Positions 25,414-33,920 are shown, counted from the stretch's first letter. The stretch is DNA of 64,000 nt from Kitasatospora atroaurantiaca (GCF_007828955.1 NZ_VIVR01000001.1:7006001-7070000); one strand, 5' to 3'. A program made the numbers and translations. The notes: generated by a model from the sequence alone, not told the origin.

Positions 25414-26265
25414 TCACGCGTTGCGGAAGGTCTGGCGCTGGGTGCCGAGGCCGTCGACGGACAGCTCGACGGCGTCGCCATCGCGCAGGTACGGGGTGCC
25501 GGGCAGGCCGAGGGCCACGCCGGCCGGGGTGCCGGTGTTGATGACGTCGCCGGGGTTGAGCACCATGTACTGGCTGAGGTACCAGACCACGTGGGCGACG
25601 TCGAAGATCATGTTCTTCGTGTTGCCGTCCTGGCGCGGCTCGCCGTTGACGGCCAGCCGAAGGCCGAGTGCCTGCGGGTCGCCGACCTCGGCCGCCGGGA
25701 CCAGCCAGGGGCCCAGCGGGTTGAAGGTCTCGCAGGACTTGCCGAGGTCCCACTGCGCCGAGAACTCCAGCTGGAACTCCCGCTCGGAGACGTCGTTGCT
25801 GATCGTGTAACCCGCGATGCAGTCCTGCGCCGCCTCGCGGTCCGCGAGGTAGCGGGCCTCGCGGCCGATCACGACGGCGAGTTCCACCTCCCAGTCGGTC
25901 TTCACCGAGCCGCGCGGGATCAGCACCTGGTCGTACGGGCCGACCACGGTGGACGGGTCCTTCATGAAGACCACCGGGCGCGCGGGGATGGCCGCCCCGG
26001 TCTCCTCCGCGTGGTCGCGGTAGTTGAGGCCGATGCACACGATCTTGCCCGGCCGGGCGACGGGTGCGCCGATCCGCAGGCCGGTGGTGTCGACGGCGGG
26101 CAATGAGCCCTCGGCCAGCGCCGCCCGCACCCGGTCGACCCCGCCGGAGGCGAGGAACGGCCCGTCGATGTCGTCGGTCAGGCCGACGAGGGTGAAGGTC
26201 GCTCCGTCCTCTTCCCGGACGATCGGCGTCTCCGCTCCCGGCTCGCCGACTCGCAGCAGCTTCAT
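25414..26265 (-). CDS. Fumarylacetoacetase-family hydrolase, probable 2,4-diketo-3-deoxy-L-fuconate hydrolase
   Basis: A 283-residue FAH-family enzyme and first gene of the fucose operon. Metal-binding and active-site motifs are visible: CIGLNYRDHAEE, the FMKDPSTVVGP region, DWEVELAVVIG (Glu ligands), AGYTISNDVSERE and NTGTPAGVA. In the non-phosphorylative L-fucose pathway this enzyme cleaves 2,4-diketo-3-deoxy-L-fuconate to pyruvate and L-lactate, which explains the lutABC genes downstream. Copy 2 at 62876 is about 80-85% identical by eye. Confidence 0.9.
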   Translation of the reverse strand: MKLLRVGEPGAETPIVREEDGATFTLVGLTDDIDGPFLASGGVDRVRAALAEGSLPAVDTTGLRIGAPVARPGKIVCIGLNYRDHAEETGAAIPARPVVFMKDPSTVVGPYDQVLIPRGSVKTDWEVELAVVIGREARYLADREAAQDCIAGYTISNDVSEREFQLEFSAQWDLGKSCETFNPLGPWLVPAAEVGDPQALGLRLAVNGEPRQDGNTKNMIFDVAHVVWYLSQYMVLNPGDVINTGTPAGVALGLPGTPYLRDGDAVELSVDGLGTQRQTFRNA

Positions 26266-26280
26266 TGGTGGCTCCCATCA

Positions 26281-26295
26281 ACACATCGGATGAAT
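26281..26295. promoter_or_regulatory. Putative FadR/GntR operator (ATTCATCCGATGTGT on minus strand) in fucose operon leader
   Basis: Identical over 15 bp to the site before the second FAH gene (62846-62860), including the following TGAT, and 15 bp upstream of the start codon, next to the ribosome site. It lies downstream of the predicted -10 box, so a bound regulator would act as a roadblock. Weaker CCTCCGATG copies follow at about 26344 and 26375. Confidence 0.65.
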
Positions 26296-26308
26296 CCGCG
26301 ATGCCATG

Positions 26309-26338
26309 ACCATACGAGCCGAGGGCAGGCACCCGCAA
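26309..26338 (-). promoter_or_regulatory. Predicted promoter of the fucose catabolic operon (TTGCGG-N18-TATGGT)
   Basis: On the minus strand the -35 box is at 26338-26333 and the -10 at 26314-26309 with an 18-bp spacer, 43 bp upstream of the FAH start. The 330-bp divergent region carries this promoter, the transporter promoter at 26471 and operator-like sites, and no gene. Confidence 0.5.
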
Positions 26339-26470
26339 GGAGTCCTCCGATGTTTGGCTCCGAACCTGCTGCGTTCCTCCGATGCCACCAGGCTGGGCCA
26401 GGTGCTCGTCACTCACGGGAGTCGTGGCAGGGAGGGTAATTGCGGTTGAGGATTGATCCGAGGTTTTCTC

Positions 26471-26499
26471 TTGTCAGTCGAGTTTCCGGCTCGTAAAGT
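26471..26499 (+). promoter_or_regulatory. Sigma-70-type promoter TTGTCA-N17-TAAAGT for binding-protein gene 2
   Basis: The -35 box is at 26471-26476 and the -10 box at 26494-26499. Both boxes and much of the spacer (GTTTCNGGCTCG) match the promoter at 15339-15367 before the paralogous gene. Confidence 0.7.
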
Positions 26500-26512
26500 C
26501 CTCGACACCGCA

Positions 26513-26527
26513 AGCCATCCGATGACT
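26513..26527. promoter_or_regulatory. Putative FadR/GntR operator AGCCATCCGATGACT
   Basis: Variant of the island motif beginning 13 bp downstream of the -10 box of the transporter promoter, about where transcription would start. Confidence 0.55.
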
Positions 26528-26595
26528 GCGGGCCGCCGGGCCGCCGCCCCGACAACCCGTACGGAAGCCGCCTTCCAGCCAAGGAGATCAGCACC

Positions 26596-27645
26596 ATGAA
26601 GCCTCGCGCATCCAGAATCGCGGCCACGGCCGCCGCCGTGGTCGTCCTGGCGGGGTTCGCCACTGCCTGCAACCGCGGCAGTGACTCGGGCTCGTCCGCC
26701 TCCGGTGGCAAGCCGGCGCTCGGCATCGACCTGCCCCGCGCGGACTCCGACTTCTGGAACTCCTACGCGCAGTACATCAAGCAGGACGCCTCCACCCAGG
26801 GGCTGAACACCCTGCCGGTGAGCAACTCGCAGAACGACGTCACCAAGCTGGTGGCCAACGTCCAGGTCTTCCAGAACACCGGCGCCAAGGCCGTCGTCAT
26901 GGCGCCGCAGGACACCGGCGCCATCGCCTCCACCCTCGACCAGCTGTACGCCAAGAAGATCCCGGTGGTCAGCGTCGACACCCGCCCCGACAAGGGCAAC
27001 GTCTACATGGTGGTCCGCGCGGACAACAAGGCGTACGGCACCAAGGCCTGCGAGTTCCTGGGCAAGCAGCTCGGCGGCAAGGGCAAGGTGGCCGAGCTCC
27101 AGGGCGCGCTGAGCTCCATCAACGGCCGCGACCGCTCCGAGGCCTTCGCGGCCTGTATGAAGGAGAAGTTCCCAGGCATCCAGGTCATCGAGCTGGCCAC
27201 CGACTGGAAGGGTGACGTGGCCTCCGCCAAGCTCCAGTCCACCCTGGCCGCCAACCCCGACCTCGGCGGCATCTACATGCAGGCCGGCGGCGTCTTCCTC
27301 CAGCCGACCCTGGCCCTGCTCCAGCAGAAGGGCCTGCTCAAGCCCGTCGGCCAGCCCGGCCACGTCGCGATCGTCTCCAACGACGGCATCCCGCAGGAGT
27401 TCGACGCGATCCGCAAGGGCGACATCGACGCCACCGTCTCCCAGCCGGCCGACCTGTACGCCAAGTACGCGCTCTTCTACGCGCAGGCCGCCGCCGAGGG
27501 CAAGACCTTCCAAGCCGGCCCGACCGACCACGACTCCACCATCATCCAGATCCCCAACGGCCTGGAGGACCAGCTGCCCGCCCCGCTGGTGACCAAGGAC
27601 AACGTGGACGACAAGGCCCTCTGGGGCAACAACGTCAGCAAGTAG
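26596..27645 (+). CDS. CUT2-type sugar-binding lipoprotein, paralogue 2 (probable L-fucose)
   Basis: A 349-residue solute-binding lipoprotein starting at an ATG after CAAGGAGA, with lipoprotein-type signal (VVVLAGFATACNRG). The mature domain shows ALGIDLPRADSDFWNSY, VVMAPQDTGAIAS, VSVDTRPDKGNVYMVVRADN and ELQGALSSINGRDRSEAF. It is followed by the duplicated ATPase and permease genes, so this is the cognate binding protein of the importer, while the protein at 15430 is a second feeder. It is divergent from the catabolic operon over a shared regulatory region. Confidence 0.92.
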   Translation: MKPRASRIAATAAAVVVLAGFATACNRGSDSGSSASGGKPALGIDLPRADSDFWNSYAQYIKQDASTQGLNTLPVSNSQNDVTKLVANVQVFQNTGAKAVVMAPQDTGAIASTLDQLYAKKIPVVSVDTRPDKGNVYMVVRADNKAYGTKACEFLGKQLGGKGKVAELQGALSSINGRDRSEAFAACMKEKFPGIQVIELATDWKGDVASAKLQSTLAANPDLGGIYMQAGGVFLQPTLALLQQKGLLKPVGQPGHVAIVSNDGIPQEFDAIRKGDIDATVSQPADLYAKYALFYAQAAAEGKTFQAGPTDHDSTIIQIPNGLEDQLPAPLVTKDNVDDKALWGNNVSK

Positions 27646-27732
27646 TCCCCTGGACACCCCGTGTGGCGCGGCCGACGCTCTCCCCCGCCGGCCGCGGCAC
27701 AGGGGCCCCTCAGCCGAAAGGACCACGCCGCC

Positions 27733-29289
27733 ATGGCGGACCCCAGCCCCGCCCGGGGCCCCGTCGTCGAGGCCGACGGGATCAGCAAGCGCTTCGGCGC
27801 CACCGTCGCACTCAGCGACGCACGAATCTCGGTCGCGCCCGGCGAATCGCACGCCTTGGTCGGCCGCAACGGCGCGGGCAAGTCCACGCTCGTCTCCATC
27901 CTGACCGGGCTGCAGAATCCCGACACCGGCACGCTGCGATTCAACGGCGAGAGCGCCCCCGCCCCCGGTGACACCGACGCCTGGCGCTCCAAGGTCGCCT
28001 GCGTCTACCAGCGCTCCACCATCATCCCGGCCCTCACCGTCGCCGAGAACCTCTTCATCGACCGGCAGAGCACCGGGGCACTGCGCCCGATCAGCTGGAA
28101 GCAGCTTCGTTCACGCGCGGCGGAGCTGCTCGCCGAGTACGGCGTAGAAGTCGATCCCAACGCGCGCGCCGAGGACCTGACCGTCGAGCAGCGGCAGTTC
28201 GTGGAGATCGCCCGTGCGCTGTCCTTCGGCGCCCGCTTCATCATCCTCGACGAGCCGACCGCCAAGCTGGACGCCCGGGGCATCGAGAAGCTCTTCGACA
28301 AGCTTCGCGAACTCCAGCAGCAGGGTGTCGCCTTCCTGTTCATCTCGCACCACCTGCAGGAGGTCTACGACCTCTGTTCCACCGTCACCGTGTACCGGGA
28401 CGCCCGGCACATCGTCACCGCACCGGTCGCCGAACTGGACCAGCAGTCACTGGTCGAGGCGATGACCGGCGAGAGCGGCAGGGGCTCCGAGCCCACCTGG
28501 TCGGTGGTCGACGGGGCGCAGGGCGACGGCACCCCGTTGCTGGAGGTCTCCGGGCTGACCCTGGACGGCGCCTACCAGGACTTCGCTCTCACCGCGCGGC
28601 CCGGCGAGGTCGTCGGCCTCGCCGGGGCGGCGGCCAGCGGCAACGTCCGGCTCGGCGAGACCCTGGCCGGCCTGCACCGGCCCACCGCCGGCACCGTGAC
28701 CGTCGCCGGCCGGCCGGTGCGCACCGGGCGGGTGCCCGCCGCGCTCGCCGCCGGGATCGGCTTCGTCCCCGAGGACCGGCACATCCAGGGCCTGATCCCG
28801 CAGCGCAGCGTCGCCGAGAACGCCACCCTGACCGTCACCGACCAGCTCGGCCCGTTCGGCACCGTCCTGCCGTCCCGGACCAGGGCCTTCGCCCAGAAGA
28901 TGATCACCGGCCTGGACATCAAGACGCCCGGCGCCTCCACTCCGGTGTCCGCGCTGTCCGGCGGCAACCAGCAGAAGGTGGTCATCGCCCGCGCGCTCGC
29001 CACCGAACCGCACGTCCTGGTCGCCATCCGGCCGACCAACGGCGTCGACATCAAGTCCAAGGAAGCCCTGCTCGGCACCGTCCGCCAGGTCGCCGACTCC
29101 GGTCGGACCGCCCTGATCGTGTCCGACGAACTCGACGACCTGCGGGTCTGCGACCGCGTCCTCGCCATGTTCCACGGCCGCGTCGTCGCCGAGTTCGAGC
29201 ACGGCTGGAGCGACGAACAACTGGTCGCGGCCATGGAGGGCATGGCCGGCCCGAACCACACGAAGGAATCCGATGTCTCCCACCACTGA
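27733..29289 (+). CDS. CUT2 sugar ABC transporter ATPase, duplicated (RbsA/XylG type)
   Basis: A 518-residue protein with two nucleotide-binding domains, from an ATG at 27733 preceded by GAAAGGA. The first domain has Walker A GRNGAGKS and Walker B FIILDEPTAKLD with the degenerate signature LTVEQRQFVEIARAL. The second has the poorly conserved Walker A region GAAASGNVRLGE but an intact signature LSGGNQQKVVIARAL and an altered Walker B (VLVAIRPTNGVDIKSK). Such asymmetry is normal in this family. It energises import of the sugar bound by the two paralogous lipoproteins. Confidence 0.93.
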   Translation: MADPSPARGPVVEADGISKRFGATVALSDARISVAPGESHALVGRNGAGKSTLVSILTGLQNPDTGTLRFNGESAPAPGDTDAWRSKVACVYQRSTIIPALTVAENLFIDRQSTGALRPISWKQLRSRAAELLAEYGVEVDPNARAEDLTVEQRQFVEIARALSFGARFIILDEPTAKLDARGIEKLFDKLRELQQQGVAFLFISHHLQEVYDLCSTVTVYRDARHIVTAPVAELDQQSLVEAMTGESGRGSEPTWSVVDGAQGDGTPLLEVSGLTLDGAYQDFALTARPGEVVGLAGAAASGNVRLGETLAGLHRPTAGTVTVAGRPVRTGRVPAALAAGIGFVPEDRHIQGLIPQRSVAENATLTVTDQLGPFGTVLPSRTRAFAQKMITGLDIKTPGASTPVSALSGGNQQKVVIARALATEPHVLVAIRPTNGVDIKSKEALLGTVRQVADSGRTALIVSDELDDLRVCDRVLAMFHGRVVAEFEHGWSDEQLVAAMEGMAGPNHTKESDVSHH

Positions 29290-30304
29290 GGTCCGCACAC
29301 CGTCGGCCACCGCCCTCGCCGCGCCGGGCGGACGGCGCTTCGACCTGGCCCGCTACCGCGACCTGTCGCTCGTTCCGGTGCTGCTCGTCCTGGGTGTCAT
29401 CGGCTTCGCCGTCTCGCCCGCCTTCCTCACCGCCGACAACCTGCTCGGCGTCGGCCAGCAGGCCACCGAACTGAGCCTGCTCGTCCTCGCCGAGGCCCTG
29501 ATCCTGATCGCCGGCCGGATGGACCTCTCCCTGGAGTCCACCATCGGTGTCGCCCCGGTCATCGCCATCTGGCTGGTCCTGCCCGACCACGGCGCCCGCT
29601 TCAACGGCCTCGGGCTCTTCCCGTCCTGGACCGCGATCCCGCTGTGCCTCGCGGTCGGCGCGCTGATCGGCGCGATCAACGGTTTCCTGATCCTCAAGCT
29701 GCGCCTCAACGGCTTCATCGTCACCCTCGGCGCACTCACCCTGCTGCGCGGCCTGCAGGTCGCCGTCTCCCAGGGCCAGTCGATCGTCAACCTGCCCGGC
29801 TCCTTCACCTACCTCGGCCGCACCAGCTGGCTCGGCGCCCCCGCCGCGATCTGGATCTGCGCCCTGCTCTTCCTCGCCGGCGGATCAGCGCTCGCCTGGC
29901 TGCGGCACGGCCGCGCCCTGTACGCGATCGGCGGCAACGCCGAGGCCGCCCGCGCCGCCGGCATCCGGGTCGACCGGATCACCTGGATCGTGCTGGTCCT
30001 CGGCGGCCTGCTCGCCGCCTTCGCCGGCATCATCTACACCGGCCACTACGGCTCCATCTCCGCCGACCAGGGCAACGGCTGGATCTTCCAGGTCTTCGCC
30101 GCCACCGTCATCGGCGGCGTCAGCCTCAACGGCGGCCGCGGCACCCTCTTCGGCGCCCTCACCGGTGTCCTGACCCTCCAGCTCGTGGTCAACGTCATGA
30201 CCCTCGCCGGTGTACCGCCGCTGTGGAACCAGTTCCTCAACGGCGCGATCATCATCGTCGCGCTGGTCATCTCCCGCTTCGCCTCCGGGGAGAAGCAGGA
30301 CTGA
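29273..30304 (+). CDS. CUT2 sugar ABC transporter permease
   Basis: A 343-residue membrane protein overlapping the ATPase gene by 17 bp. Conserved family segments are LAEALILIAGRMDLSLESTIG, LRLNGFIVTLGALTLLRG, the loop AIGGNAEAARAAGIRVD and TVIGGVSLNGGRGTLFGALTG. About nine or ten hydrophobic helices can be seen. It ends the transporter operon; a strong hairpin follows. Confidence 0.93.
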   Translation: MSPTTEVRTPSATALAAPGGRRFDLARYRDLSLVPVLLVLGVIGFAVSPAFLTADNLLGVGQQATELSLLVLAEALILIAGRMDLSLESTIGVAPVIAIWLVLPDHGARFNGLGLFPSWTAIPLCLAVGALIGAINGFLILKLRLNGFIVTLGALTLLRGLQVAVSQGQSIVNLPGSFTYLGRTSWLGAPAAIWICALLFLAGGSALAWLRHGRALYAIGGNAEAARAAGIRVDRITWIVLVLGGLLAAFAGIIYTGHYGSISADQGNGWIFQVFAATVIGGVSLNGGRGTLFGALTGVLTLQLVVNVMTLAGVPPLWNQFLNGAIIIVALVISRFASGEKQD

Positions 30305-30323
30305 CAGCCTTCGCCCGGGCCGT

Positions 30324-30358
30324 GTCTGACAATTCCCGCCGGGCGGGCATTGTCAGAC
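30324..30358. terminator. Bidirectional terminator hairpin
   Basis: Arms GTCTGACAAT (30324-30333) and ATTGTCAGAC (30349-30358) extend with one mismatch into a CCCGCC/GGCGGG core. It lies between the convergent permease and UspA genes. Confidence 0.8.
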
Positions 30359-30363
30359 TCGGC

Positions 30364-30849
30364 CTAATGTTCCGGCGCCCGGTCGGGCCAGAGCAGCAGG
30401 ACGGGGCAGGGGGCGTGGTCGACGATGTAGCGGGCTGCCGGGCCGAGGCTGTGCGGTCCGCGGTGGGTGCGCGAGCCGTCGCGGGCGAGCAGCAGCAGCT
30501 CGGCGCCCTCCGCGGCGACGACCACCTCCCGTTCGACCCGGCCGTGTGCCACCCGGACCGCGCACGGCCGGGCCAGGCGTTCGGCGGCGGCCCGCAGCAG
30601 CTCCTCGCCGGTGGCGGACGCGAGCTCCTCCATCCGGTCACCGGGATCGCTGCCCCACCCGGCGGCCGGGTGCCGCGGGCCCGGGTGGCCGCGGCCGAGC
30701 AGCCCCGCGAACGCCCCGTGCGCGGCGCCCGGGACCTCCGCCCCCGCGACGTACAGCAGGACGATCTCCGCACCCTCCGGGACCCGGGTGCGGGCCGCGT
30801 CGACGCAGGCCGGCCAGGTGCCCTCGGTGATCCACACGACGACTGTCAC
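30364..30849 (-). CDS. Universal stress protein (UspA-like) domain protein
   Basis: A 161-residue single-domain protein beginning MTVVVWITEGTWPACVDAA and ending ARYIVDHAPCPVLLLWPDRAP, which matches the C-terminal strand of Usp folds (ARYIVDHAPCPVLLL). An EGAELLLLARDGSRTHRGPH stretch replaces the canonical G-2X-G-9X-G(S/T) ATP motif, so nucleotide binding is uncertain. It starts at GTG 30849, 4 bp after the transporter stop, and is probably co-transcribed with it. Confidence 0.75.
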   Translation of the reverse strand: MTVVVWITEGTWPACVDAARTRVPEGAEIVLLYVAGAEVPGAAHGAFAGLLGRGHPGPRHPAAGWGSDPGDRMEELASATGEELLRAAAERLARPCAVRVAHGRVEREVVVAAEGAELLLLARDGSRTHRGPHSLGPAARYIVDHAPCPVLLLWPDRAPEH

Positions 30850-30853
30850 GGTG

Positions 30854-32110
30854 TCACACTCCGAATGCGTGAAGTGATCCCCACAGTGCCACCACCGCCA
30901 GGACGAGGGAAGCAGGCACGGTCAGCAGCCCGAGCCGGGTGAACTCCCCGAGGCCGACCTCGGTGTCGTGGGCGTGGACGATACGCCGCCACAGCAGGGT
31001 CGCGAGCGAACCCGCGTACGTGAGGTTGGGGCCGATGTTGACCCCGAGCAGCACCGCCAGCACCGCGCCCGGCCCGGCCGGCGCGGTGAGTGGGAGCAGG
31101 ACGAGGGTGGCGGGCAGGTTGTTGATGACGTTCGCGAGCACGGCGGCCAACGCGGCGATGCCGAGCAGGGCCGCCAGGCTGTGACCGGTCGGCACCAGGT
31201 CGCCGAGCGCCTCGGCGAGCCCGTTGTCGACGACCGCCCGCACGACCACTCCGAGCGCCAGGACGAACGCCAGGAACGGCACGCTCACCGACCGTAGGAC
31301 CGCCCGCGGCGTGGTGCGCCGCCGGGCCAGCGCGCGGACTCCGAGCACCAGCGCGCCGGCCAGCGCCGCCCACGCCGGGTCGATCCCGACGACCGAGGTG
31401 AGGACGAAACCCGCCAGGGTGCCCGCGATCGTCAGCAGTGCGAACAGCGGCATCTCCGGCTCCGCCGCGGTGCCCTCCGCAGTGGCACCCGCGTCCAGGT
31501 CGGCGGCGAAGAAGCGCCGGAAGACCGCGTACTCGACGCCGATCGCCACCACCCAGGGCAGGGCCATCAACGCCGCGAAGCGGGTGAAGCTCAGCCCGCT
31601 CGCCGCCAGCGCCAGCAGGTTGGTCAGGTTGGAGACCGGCAGGAGGAGGGACGCGGTGTTCGACAGGTGGGTGCAGGCGTAGACGTGCGGCTTCGGACGG
31701 GCCCCGAGGCGTGCCGCCGTGGCGAACACCACCGGGGTCAGCAGCACCACCGTGGCGTCCAGGCTCAGCACCGCCGTGATCACCGAGGCGGCGGCGAACA
31801 CCTGCACCAGCAGCCGCCCCGACCGGCCCGCCGAGGTACGGGCCATCCACGCCCCGCAGGCATGGAACAGTCCCTCGTCGTCGCACAGTTGGGCGAGCAC
31901 CAGCACCGCCGCGAGGAAGCCGATCACCGGGCCCAGCCGCGCCGCCTCTTCGGCCGCATGGTCGACGGAGATCGCGCCGGTGCCGACCACCAGCGCGGCG
32001 GCAGGCACCGCGACCACCGCCTCCGGCCAGCCGAACGGACGCACCACCGCGCAGACCAGCACCGCCACCAGCAGGCCGACGGACAGTGCCTCGGCGAACG
32101 ACGTACTCAG
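30854..32110 (-). CDS. ArsB/NhaD (SLC13-like) family membrane transporter
   Basis: A polytopic membrane protein with about ten to twelve hydrophobic helices. Family motifs include LSLDATVVLLTPVV, THLSNTASLLLPVSNLTNLLAL and ANVINNLPATLVLLPL / LGVNIGPNLTYAGSLATLLWRR, seen in ArsB-type arsenite pumps and related anion or Na+/H+ transporters. The first good ribosome site (GAAGGGA) precedes a CTG at 32110, giving STSFAEALSVGLLVAVLVCAVVRP and a 418-residue protein; a GTG at 32068 is the conservative alternative. No arsenic genes are nearby, so the substrate is unknown. Confidence 0.75.
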   Translation of the reverse strand: MSTSFAEALSVGLLVAVLVCAVVRPFGWPEAVVAVPAAALVVGTGAISVDHAAEEAARLGPVIGFLAAVLVLAQLCDDEGLFHACGAWMARTSAGRSGRLLVQVFAAASVITAVLSLDATVVLLTPVVFATAARLGARPKPHVYACTHLSNTASLLLPVSNLTNLLALAASGLSFTRFAALMALPWVVAIGVEYAVFRRFFAADLDAGATAEGTAAEPEMPLFALLTIAGTLAGFVLTSVVGIDPAWAALAGALVLGVRALARRRTTPRAVLRSVSVPFLAFVLALGVVVRAVVDNGLAEALGDLVPTGHSLAALLGIAALAAVLANVINNLPATLVLLPLTAPAGPGAVLAVLLGVNIGPNLTYAGSLATLLWRRIVHAHDTEVGLGEFTRLGLLTVPASLVLAVVALWGSLHAFGV

Positions 32111-32245
32111 GACCCGATCCCTTCTCGACGTGCAACGATCAGGCGTTATCGAACCAGACCGACCCCGTCGGGAAGGAATCGCCGTCCGGCGACACGCCCC
32201 GGCCGGCCATGGCCGCTCGGCACGGGGTCGTCGTCCGGAACACTC

Positions 32246-32259
32246 TGTTAACGCTCACA
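32246..32259. promoter_or_regulatory. Operator-like site TGTTAACGCTCACA, matching the arabinosidase operators
   Basis: Read on the minus strand it is TGTGAGCGTTAACA, 13 of 14 bases identical to the site at 11518 before GH54. It lies in the 290-bp divergent gap between the ArsB-like transporter and the sphingomyelinase-like gene. Chance occurrence cannot be excluded. Confidence 0.4.
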
Positions 32260-32333
32260 GAAGCTTCCGTGACTACCAGGTCTTCTGCAGAGAATGTGCA
32301 GGTCACAGTGGTGGTGATGGCTCGACCGCGATG

Positions 32334-32362
32334 TTGACGTGAACATCCAGCCCTCGTACGCT
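32334..32362 (+). promoter_or_regulatory. Predicted promoter TTGACG-N17-TACGCT overlapping a dyad
   Basis: A near-consensus -35 and a -10 at the ideal spacing lie 38 bp before the start of the sphingomyelinase-like gene. The -35 lies inside ATGTTGACGTGAACAT (32331-32346), an imperfect inverted repeat that may be an operator. Confidence 0.55.
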
Positions 32363-32400
32363 CCGGGCGCCGGGTCCATGCGCCTCCTGATCGGAGCTCG

Positions 32401-33789
32401 ATGAACAAGCACCGCTTCCGTCGTCCCGTCGGTACCTGCTTCGCCGGAGCCCTCGCCGCGGCTGCTACGGCCTTCCTCCTCGGCGCCGTGCCCGCGCACG
32501 CCGCCCCGACCGCCCCGACCGCCCCGACCGCCCCGACCGCGTCCGGCGGGTCGCTCTCCGTCCTGACGTACAACGTGGCGGGTCTGCCCCAGGTGCTGTC
32601 CAGTGCCTCCACCGATCGGCAGACGAGTACGACCGCGATCGGTCAGCGGCTCGCGCCGTACGACCTGGTGCACGTCCAGGAGGACTTCAACTACCACGCC
32701 GCCCTCTACGCCGCCGACTCGCACCCCTTCCGCACCGCGACCAGCGGCGGCGCGGGCATCGGCAGCGGCCTCAACACGCTCGCCGGGTCGGCCTACGACG
32801 GCGACGACTTCGAGCGGGTGCGGTGGAACGACTGCCAACTCGACTCCGGCGACTGCCTCACGCCGAAGGGCTTCACCTTCATGCGGGTGCGCCTCGCCGA
32901 GGGTGTGTACCTGGACGCCTACAACCTCCACGCCAACGCCGGAACGGCGGACGGCGACGAGGCTGCTCGCGCGTCGAACCTCGCTCAGCTCAGCGCATAC
33001 ATCAAGGCCCATTCGGCGGGCAACGCGGTCCTGGTGATGGGCGACACCAACACCCGCTACACCCGGGCCGCCGACACCATCGCCGCCTTCGCCGCCGACA
33101 ACCACCTCACCGATGCCTGGGTGGCTCTGGAGCGCGGCGGGGTTGCGCCGAAGCCCGGCACCGACCCCCTGCTGTGCGACGAGAACGCGGTGACCGACAC
33201 CTGCGAGGTCGTCGACAAGGTCCTCTACCGCAGCAGCCGGCTGGTCTCGCTCACCGCCACCTCGTACGCCAACAGGCACGCCGACTTCCTGGACCCGGCC
33301 GGCCGGATGCTCTCCGACCACGACCCGATCGCCGTCGGACTCAGCTGGAGCCGGAACCCGGCCTACCTGGCGAGCGAGCAGTTCGGCGGCCCGCACGGCG
33401 ACTTCTACAACGACATCGACCGGGTCACGCCGGGGGCCAAGGTGTCGGGAGTCACCCTGCGCGCCGGATCCCGCGTCGACCAGGTGGGGCTCACCCTTGC
33501 GGATGGCACCGTGCTGACCCACGGCGGGACCAGGGGGACCGCCTCCTCGCTCACCTTGGGAGCCGGCGAGTACCTCGACTCGGTCACCCTCTGCCAGGGC
33601 CAGTACAACGGCCGCACCCGCATCTTCTCCGCGAAGTTCACCACCAACCTGGGCCGGTCCCTGGCGGGCGGCACGACGACGTCCGACTGCGTCACCAGGA
33701 CCGCGCCGGCGGGGTGGCAGATCGCCGGGTTCACCGGACGCGCGGGTGACAACGTCGACAAGCTCGGGCTGATCTACACGCAACGCTGA
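32401..33789 (+). CDS. Secreted sphingomyelinase-like (EEP superfamily) phosphodiesterase with jacalin-like lectin domain
   Basis: A 462-residue protein with a Sec signal peptide ending at AHA and a short TAP repeat linker. The catalytic domain shows endonuclease/exonuclease/phosphatase motifs in order: LSVLTYNVAGLPQ, DLVHVQEDFNY (metal Glu), LVMGDTNTRY (Asp/Asn) and LSDHDPIAVGL (terminal Asp-His). Related secreted enzymes are sphingomyelinases or nucleases. The C-terminal 130 residues (FGGPHGDFYNDID, LRAGSRVDQVGL, HGGTRGTASSLTLGAGEYL, IAGFTGRAGDNVDKLGLIY) resemble a jacalin-like beta-prism lectin, suggesting targeting to glycans. It is followed 131 bp later by a PAP2 gene. The substrate is not certain. 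Confidence 0.82.
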   Translation: MNKHRFRRPVGTCFAGALAAAATAFLLGAVPAHAAPTAPTAPTAPTASGGSLSVLTYNVAGLPQVLSSASTDRQTSTTAIGQRLAPYDLVHVQEDFNYHAALYAADSHPFRTATSGGAGIGSGLNTLAGSAYDGDDFERVRWNDCQLDSGDCLTPKGFTFMRVRLAEGVYLDAYNLHANAGTADGDEAARASNLAQLSAYIKAHSAGNAVLVMGDTNTRYTRAADTIAAFAADNHLTDAWVALERGGVAPKPGTDPLLCDENAVTDTCEVVDKVLYRSSRLVSLTATSYANRHADFLDPAGRMLSDHDPIAVGLSWSRNPAYLASEQFGGPHGDFYNDIDRVTPGAKVSGVTLRAGSRVDQVGLTLADGTVLTHGGTRGTASSLTLGAGEYLDSVTLCQGQYNGRTRIFSAKFTTNLGRSLAGGTTTSDCVTRTAPAGWQIAGFTGRAGDNVDKLGLIYTQR

Positions 33790-33920
33790 CCCGCGCCGGC
33801 CCACGGCCGCGGCGCCCGCTGCCACCTCCCGCTCCCCGCTCTCCCCGGTCCGGGCCGCCACCCGGACCGGGGGTACGTACGTCCCCACGCGGCGTCCAGG
33901 CACGCCACAGGAAGAAGATC

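Noticed and set aside
25403..26416. N-terminal extension of the fuconate dehydratase over the FAH gene
   Set aside because: The extension lies in the wrong frame of a clear FAH-family gene and is Arg/Gly-rich; the TTG start with ribosome site gives the family length.
30854..32110. Arsenic-resistance operon
   Set aside because: The transporter is ArsB-like, but no arsR, arsC or arsenic-related partner is present; its neighbour is a Usp protein.
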